A stretch of 64,000 nt of DNA from Paracidovorax avenae ATCC 19860 (lineage in GTDB: Bacteria > Pseudomonadota > Gammaproteobacteria > Burkholderiales > Burkholderiaceae_C), in contig NC_015138.1 of NCBI RefSeq assembly GCF_000176855.2, forward strand, positions 2,666,001 through 2,730,000, in the 5' to 3' direction. The notes beneath the pieces were generated by a model. The model saw nothing but the letters and a program-made list of their open reading frames with translations. It was not told where the DNA came from and ran no database searches. The position numbers were made by a program, and so were the translations under genes. This document shows positions 19,754-33,000 of this stretch, piece after piece; positions within the stretch are counted from its first letter, which is position 1, and each line of letters begins with the position of its first letter.

Positions 19754-22700
19754 GTGCGCCTCAATTCCATCAAACTCGCCGGCTTCAAGTCGTTCGCCGA
19801 ACCTACGCACTTCGTGCTGCCGGGGCAGCTCGTGGGCGTGGTGGGGCCCAACGGCTGCGGCAAGTCCAACATCATGGATGCGGTGCGCTGGGTGCTCGGA
19901 GAGTCCAAGGCGAGCGAACTGCGCGGCGAATCGATGCAGGATGTGATCTTCAACGGAACCACGCACCGCAAGCCCGCCAGCCGCTCGAGCGTGGAACTGG
20001 TTTTCGATAACGCGGACCACCGCGCCGGCGGGCAGTGGAACCAGTACGCCGAGATTGCCGTCAAGCGCGTGCTCACGCGGGAGGGCAACAGCAGCTACTT
20101 CATCAACAACCAGCCCGTGCGCCGCCGCGACGTGCAGGACGTGTTCCTGGGCACCGGCCTGGGTCCCCGCGCGTACGCCATCATCGGGCAGGGAACGATC
20201 AGCCGCATCATCGAATCGCGTCCGGAAGAGCTGCGGCTTTTCCTGGAGGAGGCGGCAGGTGTCTCCAAGTACAAGGAGCGCCGCCGCGAGACCGAGAACC
20301 GCCTGGCCGACACGCGCGAGAACCTCACGCGCGTGGAGGACATCCTGCGCGAGCTGAACGCGAACCTGGAGCGCCTGGAGAAGCAGGCGGAGGTGGCGGC
20401 ACGCTACAACGCGCTGCAGTCGGACGTGACGCTGCGGCAGCACCAGCTCTGGTTCCTCAAGCGCGCCGACGCGGAAGCCGAACAGAGCCGCGTTCGCACG
20501 GAAGGGCTGCAGGCGGTGAACGATCTCGAATCCCGCATGGCGGACCTGCGCCATGTGGAGGCGGATCTGGAAACCATCCGCCAGGCCCACTATGCCGCTG
20601 GCGACCAGGTCAACCAGGCGCAGGGCCGGCTTTACGAGGCGACCGCGGAGGTCGGCAAGCTGGAGGCGGAGATCCGCTACGTGGTGGAAGGGCGCCAGCG
20701 CGTGGAGCAGCGGCTGGCCCAGCTGGCCGAGCAGATCGTGCAGTGGTCGGCCCGCAAGGAAGAGGCCGAGGACGAGATGGAAAACCTCGCCGGTGCCGGC
20801 GTGGATGCGGAAGAGCGCGCAGAAATGCTCGCCGCCCAGGTCGAGGAGCAGGCGATGCAGATGCCCGACCTGGAGGAGGCCCTGCGCCAGGCGCAGCAGC
20901 GCTCCGAGGCGCAGCGTGCGTCGGTGGTACAGGTACAGCAGCAGATCCAGGTGCTCGCCGCCGAGCAGCGCAGCCTGCAGGAGCAGCGGCGCCAGGCGGA
21001 GTCGCGGCACGAGCGCCTGCGTGCCGACCGCAATGCGCTGGCAGCCCCCGACGAAGCACGCCTTGCCAATCTGAACGGGCAGTTGCAGGAGGCCGAGGAA
21101 GCCGCCGAAATGGCGGAGGCGCGGCAGGCTGAACTGCAGGACAGCGTGCCCCAGCTGGACGAGGAGCGCCGCCAGCGGCAGCAGGCCGCCAATGCCGAAG
21201 GCGCCCGCCAGGCCGACCTTTCGGCGCGGCTGGAAGCGCTCAAGGCCCTGCAGGAGAAGGTTCGAACGGACGGCAAGCTCAAGCCGTGGCTGGCCCGGCA
21301 CGGGCTGGACGGGCTGCAGGGCCTGTGGAGCCGGCTGCACATCGAGCCCGGCTGGGAGAACGCGCTGGAGGCCGCGCTGCGCGAGCGCCTGGGCGCGCTG
21401 GAGGTCGGGCGCCTGGATACTGTCCGCGGATTCCTCGGGGCCGGTGGGCAGGATGCACCCCCCGCCCGCCTGGCCTTCTACAGCGCGCCCTCCGCGGCAG
21501 GGACGTCCGGCACGGCGCCGGCCGCACCACGGCTGGCCGACCTGCTGCGGGTGCCGGAAGCAGGCCTGCGTGCCGTTCTGGAGGACTGGCTGCAGGGCTG
21601 CCAGACGGCCGCCACGCTGGACGAAGCGCTGGACCGCCGCACGCAGCTGAGGCCCGGCGAGGCGATCTACGTTCCCGGCGGGCATGCGGTCAGCGCGCAC
21701 GGCGTGAGTTTCTATGCGCAGGATTCGGAGCAGTCGGGCCTGCTCGCCCGCGCACAGGAAATCGAGCATCTCGAGAAAGAACTGCGGGCCCAGGCGCTCA
21801 TCCACGAGGAATCCCGCACCGCGCTCGTCCGCGCCGAGGCTGCGTATGCGGATGCCTCGCAGCGGCTGGTGACGGCCCGGCGCGAAGCTACGGAAGCCCA
21901 GGGCCGGCGCCACGAGTTGCAGGTCGAGAGCCTGCGCCTGAACCAGTTGGCGGAGCAGGCCCGGGCGCGCAGCGAGCAGATCGGCGCCGATCTGGCTGAG
22001 GTGGAGGCGCAATTGGCGGACCTTCAGGAGCGTTCGGTGGCTTCCGAGGCGCGTTTCGAAGAACTCGACATGCAGCTTGCCGACAGCCAGGAGCGCCATG
22101 CCCAGTTGGGCGACCGGGTGATCGAGGCCGAGCGGCGCCTGAACGAGTGCCGCGAGCAGCAGCGCGCCCTGGAGAGGCAGGCGCAGGAAGCGACGTTCTC
22201 ACGCCGCAGCCTGGAAGCGCGGCGGGCCGAACTGGCGCGCACCATCGACACCGCGCGCGCGCAGGTCTCCTCCCTGGAGGACGAGCGCCAGCGCGCGCAG
22301 GACGAAATGGGCCGCCTGTCTTCTGCGGCGGCGCAAGGGGGCCTGCAGCAGGCGCTGGATCTGAAGATGGAGCGCGAGAAGGCACTGGCAGCGCAGCGCA
22401 GCGAGTATGACGATCTCACGGCCCGCCTGCGCGCGAGCGACGAACGGCGGCTGCAGCTGGAGCGCGCTCTCGATCCGCTGCGCCAGCGCATCACCGATTT
22501 CCAGCTCAAGGAACAGGCCGCCCGGCTGGGCCTGGAGCAATACACCAGCCTGCTCTCCGATGCGCAGGCCGACCTGGACGCCGTGGCGCGCTCCATCGAA
22601 GAGGGCGGCGTGCGGGCCGCCGGGCTGCAATCCGAGATCGACCGGCTCCACCGCGAGATCACGGCCCTGGGCGCGGTCAACCTCGCCGCGCTGGACGAGT

Positions 22701-23281
22701 TGCAACTGGCCCGCGAACGCAAGACCTTCCTCGATGCGCAGACCGAGGACCTGACCCTCGCCATGAACACGCTCGAGGATGCGATCCGCAAGATCGATGC
22801 CGAGACGCGCACGCTGCTGTCCGGCACCTTCGAGACAGTGAACGGCCATTTCGGCCGCATGTTCCCCGAACTGTTCGGCGGCGGACAGGCGCGCCTCATC
22901 ATGACCGGTGACGAAATCCTGGACTCCGGCGTGCAGGTGATGGCGCAGCCCCCGGGCAAGAAGAACCAGACCATCCACCTGCTCTCCGGCGGAGAGAAGG
23001 CGCTGACGGCCATCGCGCTGGTCTTCGCCATCTTCCAGCTCAACCCTGCGCCGTTCTGCCTGTTGGACGAAGTGGACGCGCCGCTGGATGACGCGAACAC
23101 CGAACGCTATGCCAAACTCGTCGCGAGCATGAGCCGCGGCACGCAGTTCCTTTTCATCAGCCACAACAAGATCGCCATGGAAATGGCCGAGCAACTCATC
23201 GGCGTGACGATGCAGGAGCAGGGGGTTTCGCGCATCGTCGCCGTGGACATGGAGTCTGCGCTGTCGATGGCTGAGGCCTGA
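19754..23281 (+). CDS. smc: Chromosome segregation protein SMC
   Basis: 1175 residues from GTG 19754, where the conserved RLNSIKLAGFKSF begins; the longer upstream frame lacks family similarity. SMC dimers with kleisin partners organise and separate chromosomes. N-terminal ATPase half has Walker A GPNGCGKSN; two long coiled coils (heavily Glu/Gln/Arg/Ala) flank a hinge near 500-660; the C-terminal half has LLSGGEKALTAIAL and Walker B FCLLDEVDAPLDDANT. Full length. Followed by zipA and ligA. Confidence 0.97.
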   Translation: MRLNSIKLAGFKSFAEPTHFVLPGQLVGVVGPNGCGKSNIMDAVRWVLGESKASELRGESMQDVIFNGTTHRKPASRSSVELVFDNADHRAGGQWNQYAEIAVKRVLTREGNSSYFINNQPVRRRDVQDVFLGTGLGPRAYAIIGQGTISRIIESRPEELRLFLEEAAGVSKYKERRRETENRLADTRENLTRVEDILRELNANLERLEKQAEVAARYNALQSDVTLRQHQLWFLKRADAEAEQSRVRTEGLQAVNDLESRMADLRHVEADLETIRQAHYAAGDQVNQAQGRLYEATAEVGKLEAEIRYVVEGRQRVEQRLAQLAEQIVQWSARKEEAEDEMENLAGAGVDAEERAEMLAAQVEEQAMQMPDLEEALRQAQQRSEAQRASVVQVQQQIQVLAAEQRSLQEQRRQAESRHERLRADRNALAAPDEARLANLNGQLQEAEEAAEMAEARQAELQDSVPQLDEERRQRQQAANAEGARQADLSARLEALKALQEKVRTDGKLKPWLARHGLDGLQGLWSRLHIEPGWENALEAALRERLGALEVGRLDTVRGFLGAGGQDAPPARLAFYSAPSAAGTSGTAPAAPRLADLLRVPEAGLRAVLEDWLQGCQTAATLDEALDRRTQLRPGEAIYVPGGHAVSAHGVSFYAQDSEQSGLLARAQEIEHLEKELRAQALIHEESRTALVRAEAAYADASQRLVTARREATEAQGRRHELQVESLRLNQLAEQARARSEQIGADLAEVEAQLADLQERSVASEARFEELDMQLADSQERHAQLGDRVIEAERRLNECREQQRALERQAQEATFSRRSLEARRAELARTIDTARAQVSSLEDERQRAQDEMGRLSSAAAQGGLQQALDLKMEREKALAAQRSEYDDLTARLRASDERRLQLERALDPLRQRITDFQLKEQAARLGLEQYTSLLSDAQADLDAVARSIEEGGVRAAGLQSEIDRLHREITALGAVNLAALDELQLARERKTFLDAQTEDLTLAMNTLEDAIRKIDAETRTLLSGTFETVNGHFGRMFPELFGGGQARLIMTGDEILDSGVQVMAQPPGKKNQTIHLLSGGEKALTAIALVFAIFQLNPAPFCLLDEVDAPLDDANTERYAKLVASMSRGTQFLFISHNKIAMEMAEQLIGVTMQEQGVSRIVAVDMESALSMAEA

Positions 23282-23347
23282 TGTCCTACAGCAAATCCGC
23301 ATGAAGCAGGGCACCCGGCCACCGCGTTACATCGTTTCACTCACACC

Positions 23348-26729
<3,382 letters not shown>

Positions 26730-27033
26730 GCCAGGTTGCAGCAGTGGTGCCGCGGCGGGGCACGGGCCTGGCACGGTCCAGTACCTGTCTTGCCCGTAAC
26801 TATCCAGCGTGTGAAACCGGGCAGCCTGTGGGTCAGGTTTGCTCGAATTAATCCGCTCTGCGCGACTAATACGCCGTTTTTATCAATTGGCGGTCGAGTA
26901 TTTAGTAATCGAATGGGTGTAAGCCCCCAATATTCCATGATTGCCGGCGAAGCAATCACGGCTATGATTTGGCGCTGGCACCATTTCCTGAAATAGGAAA
27001 ACAAATAATACTTTTAATACGTTTGGTTGCACC
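26730..27033. other. Low-GC control region before vgrG
   Basis: 304 bp without a gene, clearly AT-richer than its surroundings from about 26840. It holds an inverted repeat TGATTGC / GCAATCA (26938-26958) and the palindrome at 26984-27000. AT-rich hexamers such as TAATAC near 27006-27020 could be vgrG promoter elements. It marks the left edge of the accessory segment. Confidence 0.5.
26984..27000. promoter_or_regulatory. Palindrome upstream of vgrG
   Basis: TTTCCT, 5 nt, AGGAAA, a perfect 6-bp inverted repeat 33 bp before the vgrG ATG. It may be an operator overlapping the promoter. No regulator is known for it. Confidence 0.3.
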
Positions 27034-29553
27034 ATGACACGTCGAGTCACTATTCAAACCCCGCTGGGCGATGCGCTGAATTTCCGGGAGCTTAGGGGCA
27101 GGGAGGAACTGAGCCAGGTCTTCAGCCTCGACATCGACCTGCTGAGCGAAGACAAGAGCATCGACCCCAAGGCCCTGCTGGGCAAGAGCGCCACGGTGGT
27201 GGTGGAGACCGAAGGCGGAGGCCGGCGCTACCTCGACGGGATCGTGACGCGCTTCGGTACGCAGGGGCAGGACCACCGCTTCTACGCCTACCGCCTGCGG
27301 CTGCAGCCCTGGCTCTGGCTGGCCTCGCGCAAGAGCGATTTCCGGATATTCCAGAACAAGAGCGTGCCCGACATCATCGAAGAGGTGCTGGGCGCGTACG
27401 GATATCCGATGGAAAAGAAACTCAGCCGCAGCTACCGCACATGGGAATACTGCGTGCAATATGACGAGAGCGACCTGCAGTTCGTCTCGCGGCTGATGGA
27501 GCACGAGGGCATCTATTACTACCACCAGCATGCGCAGGGCCAGCACACGTTGACGCTGGCCGACGACATCGTGGCCTCACACCAGCCGCTGCCCGGGGCG
27601 GCCACGATTCCGTTCTATCCGCCCGAGAAGTCGGCCACGGCGGACCGCGAAAACATCCACGCCTGGGAGCTGCACGAGGAGATCCACTCGGGCCGCTTCT
27701 ACAACGACGACTACGACTTCAAGAAGCCCAAGGCGGACCTGGCGAACATGCGGCAGATGCCGCCCGGGCACAGCCACGACGCCTACGAAACCTACGAGTG
27801 GCCCGGGGGCTACACGGAGTTCGGCGACGGAGAAGCCTATGCGCGGGTGCGGCTGCAGGAGAACCTGAGCGGGCGCAGCACGGTGCGCGGCGAATCGCGC
27901 CACCGGTCGCTGGCGACGGGCTACCTCTTCACGCTGGAGAACTACCCGCGCGGGGACCAGAACCAGCAGTACCTGATCACCGGCCTGCAGTACCACTTCA
28001 AGGAGAACCCGCGGGTGAGCGCGGCGAACCCGGGGGGCAAGGGCACGGTGCAGGAAGAGGGCTCGTTCCAGCGGTTCACGCTGCAGGCGCAGCCCACGAG
28101 CCTGCCGTACACGCCGGCGCGCGTGACGCCGAAGCCGAAGACGACGGGGCCGCAGACGGCGGTGGTGGTGGGCCCGCCGGGCGAGGAGATCTGGCCGGAC
28201 CAGTACGGGCGGGTGAAGGTGCAGTTCCACTGGGACCGGCAGGGCAAGTTCGACGAGCAGTCCAGCTGCTGGATCCGGGTATCGCAGGGCTGGGCGGGGC
28301 AGAACTACGGGAGCATCTACCTGCCGCGCATAGGCCAGGAGGTCATCGTGGACTTCCTCTCCGGGGACCCGGACCAGCCGATCATCACGGGGCGGGTGTA
28401 CAACGCGGACCAGATGCCGCCGTGGAAGCTGCCGGAACACAAGACGCAGTCGGGCACGCTCACGCGCTGGAGCAAGGGAGGAGGCGGGGCGAGCATGCTG
28501 CGCTTCGAGGACCAGAAGGGGATAGAGCACCTGGAGCTGTCGAACACGTACGGCAACACGTACCTGAACATGGGGTACCTGATGCACCAGGGCACGGGGT
28601 CGCAGCGGGGCTATGGCTTCGAGCTGCGCACGGACCTGTGGGGCTCGATCCGGGCGGACAAGGGCCTGCTCATCACCACGTACAACCAGGATTTCACATC
28701 GCGCGTCTCGGTGAACAATCCCGACGGCTTCGAGCACATGGGGGCGACGCTGGCCAACACTGCCTCGCTCATGCAGGAAGCCGGGCAGGCGGTCTCCTCG
28801 GCGCAATCCACCATCGGTACGCTCAATGCGGCGAAGTCCTCGCAGATCTCCAGCCTGGGATCGGCCATCGCCGCGATCACGGGTGGCGGTGCGGGTGGAG
28901 CGGCCTCCCTCGCCAAGATGGCCTCGGCGCTTTCGGGCGGAGGCGGCGGTGGCGCGGAAACCGCCATGCCTACCGACACCGACCCCGCCATGGCCGACGC
29001 GCGCAGCCTGATGGACCTGTCGCGGGACATTACCAAGCCGGTGGTCTCGATCGTGAGCCCGGAAGGCCAGAGCCTCATCAGCCCCAAGCCGATCGTGGTC
29101 AGCTCCGGCCAGAGCACCTCGGTGCGCGCGCAGCAGCACGTCACCGTATCGAGCGGTGCCCAGCTGACCCAACTGGCCAAAAGCGGCATGTTCACCCATG
29201 TCACCGAGGGCGGGCAGACCAATATCGTCTCGGCCGGCGACGTGGCTTCCGTCGCCAAGACCGGCCACATGAACCTCGTGGCGGAACAGAACATCACCGT
29301 GTCGTCCACGGCGCTCAATGCCCACCTGCTGGCCAAGGAGAACACCGTGGTCAGCGCGGAAACCGACACGGTCTTCGTCAGTGCGGGCAAGCACATCACC
29401 GAGGTGGCGGGCGAGAGCATCACGCTGGTGTGCGGCAAGGCTTCCATCACGCTCAAATCCGACGGCACCATCGTGCTCAATGGCGTGAAGGGCGTCTTCA
29501 ATTTCGAGGACGACCTCGACCAGTTCGGCAAGAAGATCAACCTGAATTGCTGA
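27034..29553 (+). CDS. vgrG: Type VI secretion tip protein VgrG
   Basis: 839 residues. VgrG trimers cap the T6SS tube and carry effectors. The N-terminal gp27-like part includes YRLRLQPWLWLASRKSDFRI and LMEHEGIYYYHQH; the gp5 OB part includes WPDQYGRVKVQFHWDRQGK and VIVDFLSGDPDQPIITGRVY; a DUF2345-type beta-helix tail runs from about 660 (SIVSPEGQSLISPK onwards). A Gly/Ala-rich linker near 610-640 is unusual for its length but no lytic domain is obvious. It heads a cassette with the chaperone and Rhs genes and likely loads that Rhs protein. No T6SS structural genes are in the window. Confidence 0.96.
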   Translation: MTRRVTIQTPLGDALNFRELRGREELSQVFSLDIDLLSEDKSIDPKALLGKSATVVVETEGGGRRYLDGIVTRFGTQGQDHRFYAYRLRLQPWLWLASRKSDFRIFQNKSVPDIIEEVLGAYGYPMEKKLSRSYRTWEYCVQYDESDLQFVSRLMEHEGIYYYHQHAQGQHTLTLADDIVASHQPLPGAATIPFYPPEKSATADRENIHAWELHEEIHSGRFYNDDYDFKKPKADLANMRQMPPGHSHDAYETYEWPGGYTEFGDGEAYARVRLQENLSGRSTVRGESRHRSLATGYLFTLENYPRGDQNQQYLITGLQYHFKENPRVSAANPGGKGTVQEEGSFQRFTLQAQPTSLPYTPARVTPKPKTTGPQTAVVVGPPGEEIWPDQYGRVKVQFHWDRQGKFDEQSSCWIRVSQGWAGQNYGSIYLPRIGQEVIVDFLSGDPDQPIITGRVYNADQMPPWKLPEHKTQSGTLTRWSKGGGGASMLRFEDQKGIEHLELSNTYGNTYLNMGYLMHQGTGSQRGYGFELRTDLWGSIRADKGLLITTYNQDFTSRVSVNNPDGFEHMGATLANTASLMQEAGQAVSSAQSTIGTLNAAKSSQISSLGSAIAAITGGGAGGAASLAKMASALSGGGGGGAETAMPTDTDPAMADARSLMDLSRDITKPVVSIVSPEGQSLISPKPIVVSSGQSTSVRAQQHVTVSSGAQLTQLAKSGMFTHVTEGGQTNIVSAGDVASVAKTGHMNLVAEQNITVSSTALNAHLLAKENTVVSAETDTVFVSAGKHITEVAGESITLVCGKASITLKSDGTIVLNGVKGVFNFEDDLDQFGKKINLNC

Positions 29554-29588
29554 AAACAGCCCCATCGACCAGAGAAAGCAGAACGCGC

Positions 29589-30023
29589 ATGCGCTACCAC
29601 TTCCAAGAAGGCCACATCGAAGCCCCGGACCACGTCACCGACCGCACCGTGCACCTGCTCGCGCCCACCCCCGGCACGGGCGAGATGACCGTCGCCATTT
29701 CCAAGGATCTGCTCGAATCCGGCGAAACCCCGCCGGAATTCCTTCAGCGGCAGCTCGGCGACCTGTCGCGGCAGGTCGCCAAGTTCAGCAGGGGCGAGGT
29801 GCAGCCGGCCATGCTCGGCGCGCCCGAGCAGAAGATCGGCGGCTCGAAATTCACGGTGAGCTACAAGCAGCAAGGACGCATGGTCCATCACGTGCAGTCG
29901 CTGTTCCTGTTGCCTGATGGGCACACGGTGCTCAACCTGACCTTTTCCCTGCCCGTGCCTTTCACGGAAGAACACCTGCGGCAGGTGGACGGCGTGCTGG
30001 CCAGCTTCGTGCTGCGCCAGTGA
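29589..30023 (+). CDS. EagR-type effector chaperone (DUF1795)
   Basis: 144 residues, starting MRYHFQEGHIEAPDHVTDRT; DcrB/DUF1795 fold (VAISKDLLESGETPPEFLQR, then FTVSYKQQGRMVHHVQSLF). Eag proteins bind the hydrophobic N-terminal helices of prePAAR effectors, keep them soluble and load them on VgrG. Its place between vgrG and an Rhs gene with prePAAR and membrane helices is the standard arrangement. The gene is 36 bp after vgrG and 75 bp before rhs. Confidence 0.88.
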   Translation: MRYHFQEGHIEAPDHVTDRTVHLLAPTPGTGEMTVAISKDLLESGETPPEFLQRQLGDLSRQVAKFSRGEVQPAMLGAPEQKIGGSKFTVSYKQQGRMVHHVQSLFLLPDGHTVLNLTFSLPVPFTEEHLRQVDGVLASFVLRQ

Positions 30024-30098
30024 CGGGCGCACGGTGCGCGTGCCCGGAATCTGCCGCATGCGCGCCGCCGATGAAAACACCAGATAGGAGACACCAGC

Positions 30099-33000
30099 AT
30101 GGGAGGCATGGCGGCGGCGAGGCAGGCGGACGAGATAGGACACGTGTCGGTGTGGGCGAGGCTGGCGCGTGTGGGGTTGAGGCTGGCGTCGGGGATGGTG
30201 GAGACGCTGCTGGTGGCGGGGGTGGTGGCGCTGGCGGCGGGGGTGTCGGTGGCGACGATGGGGTGCGGTGCGATCCTGGCGTGCGGTCTGCTGGCGGGGT
30301 TCATCGGGGGAGCGACGGGCTGGAGCGACTACAAGGAAAAAAAGATCCAGGAGATGACCGAGGACATCGGGGATCTGGACATCACGGGCACGCTGGGCAT
30401 CCGCGGGGCGGCGACGGTGCGCATCAACGGCCGCGCGGCGATGCGTGCGGTGGCGGATGCGGCCGTGTGCCGCGACCATGGCCAGCCGAACCCGAACTTC
30501 ATCGCCGAGGGTTCGGACTCGGTCTTCATCGAAACGTACCCGGCCGCGCGCAAGGGCGACAAGATGATGTGCGCGGCGCAGATCGCCAGCGGCTCGGACG
30601 ACGTGCTGGTGGGGGGCAACAAGACGGCGTACCTGGAGATCGCCGACGACCGGGCGTGGTGGGAGACGGCGCTGGAGATCGGGGTGGGCCTGGCGATGGG
30701 CCGGGGCAACTTCCTGGGCAAGGTGGGGTGCCTGGCGCTGGGGGCGGTGGTGGGCATGGCGGGCGACGCGCTGGGGCGGGGCTTCCGTGCGCTGATCGGC
30801 TACCCGGTGCACCCGGCCACGGGCGGCAAGGTGCTGGACGGCAGCCAGGACACGGACTTCGTGCTGCCCGGGCCGCTGGGCATTGCCTGGCGGCGCTTCT
30901 ACAGCAGCCACGACCACCGGGAGGGCAGCCTGCATGGCGCGGGCTGGAGCGTGCCCTACGAGATCGAGTTGCACGTCGAGCGGCCGGGCGCCGGTGCGCC
31001 GCCTTCGCGCATCACCTACGTCAACCCGCAAGGGCGGCACATCGGGCTGCCGGATGTCGAGCCGGGCACGGCACTCTTCAACGTCGGCGAGGGCTTCACC
31101 CTGGGCTGCACGGCGGGCGGCCACTACGAAGTGGGCGAGCTCGACCACGTGGCCTACCAGTTCGGCCCGGCGCCGCAGGAAGCGGGCACGCATGTGCTGA
31201 AACTGCTGCGCATCCGGGACCGGTTCGGGCACTGGGTGGGGCTGCGCTACGACGGCGAGCGGCGCCTGGCGGGCATCGCGGACCACCTGGGCCGGTTATT
31301 GCGGCTGGACTATGAGCCGGGCAGCCGGCGGGTGGTGGCGATCCACCTCGTGCAGGCCGCGCCGGGCGAACAGCTGGGCCTGCTGGCGACCTACCGTTAC
31401 GACGCGGGCGGCCAGCTCACGCAAGTGCAGGACCGCACGCGCGCGACCGTGCGGCGCTTCGCCTACGCCGAAGGCCTGATGGTGCGCCAGGAGGACGCGG
31501 CCGGCTTCGCGTGCCACTACGCCTGGGAGGATGCGGCGCAGGCCAGCGGCCCCGAGCGGCAGGACGGTGCGCGCGGGCCCGATGGCCGGCCCCTGCGCGA
31601 CCGCCGGGTGGTGCGGCACTGGACGGAGGACGGCGAGAACTACGCCATCGCCTATGGCTTCGATGGCGGCTTCGATAGCGGGCCCGCCAGCGAGGCCGGT
31701 GGCTGGACAAGCGCAACCGACCAGCTCGGGCGCGAGGAGCGCTGGCAGTGGGACCGCTGGCACAACCTCACGGCCTACACCAACGCGCTGGGCGCCACGT
31801 GGCGGCTCGTGTGGAACGAGCGGCGCGAGTTGCTGTCGTGCACCCGGCCCTCGGGGGCGAGCACCACCTTCCAGTACGACGACAACGGCATGCAGACGGG
31901 CGTGGTGGACCCGCTGGGGCGGCTCACGCGCACGCTCTGGGACAGCCGGTGGTTCGAGCCGCTGCGCACCACGGGCCCGGATGGCGCCACGTGGCGCTAC
32001 GAATACGACCGCCAGGGCCTGCTGGTGCAGGAGACGGCGCCCGATGGGGGGGTGACGCGCTACGCCTACGACGCGCAGGGCCAGGTGGTGCAGATCGAGG
32101 ACGCCCTGGGTGGGGCCAGGACCTTGCAATGGAACGAGCGGGGCCTGCTGGTGCGCTATACGGACTGCTCGGGGCGCACGACGCGCTACGGCTGGGACGG
32201 CTGGGGCCAGCTGCAATCGGTGACCGATGCGCTGGGCCAGCAGACGCAGGGCGTGGTGGATGCGCGCGGGCTGCTGCGCTCGCTCAGGCTGCCCGATGGC
32301 AGCAGCCAGGGGTTCGAGTACGACGCGGGCGGGCGGCTGGTGGAGCACACGGACGCGCTCTCGCGGGGCACGCGCTACGGATACAACGCGCGCGGGCAGT
32401 TGCTGTGGCGGCGCGACGCGCAGGGCCGGGAGATCGGCGCGGCGCACGATGGCGCACACCGGCTCTCGGCACTCGCCACGGAAAACGGTGGCGTGTACCG
32501 GTTCCGCTACGACGATGCGGACCGGCTGGTGGAGGAAGAGCGCCTGGACGGCACGCGGGTGGGGCTGGAATACGACGCGGACGGGCACGTGGTGGCGGTG
32601 GTGCACCACCCGGCGCGGGGCGACGACGTGTTCCATGAACTGGAGACCCAGGCGCAGGACGGCACGCTGCGGGAAGGCCCGGCAGCCCGAAACGCGCAGG
32701 TGCCGCGGCGCACGGAGCTGCAACGCGACGCGCTGGGGCGGCTGGTGCAAAAGCGGGTGGGCGCCAGCGTGCTGCGCTACCGCTACGACGCGGGCGGTCG
32801 GCTGGTGGAGGCATCGCGCTGGCGGCGCCAGGCCGGGGAGCAGGCCGAAACCCCAGCCGGCGCTGAAGCCGAAACGGACAACGCCCCCCTGGAGCTGCAG
32901 CACACGACGCGTTTCGAATACGACGCGCTGGGCCGCATCGTGGCCGAGCACGCGCAGGATGCGGCGAGCGGGCAGGTGCACACGCTGCGGCACGAACACG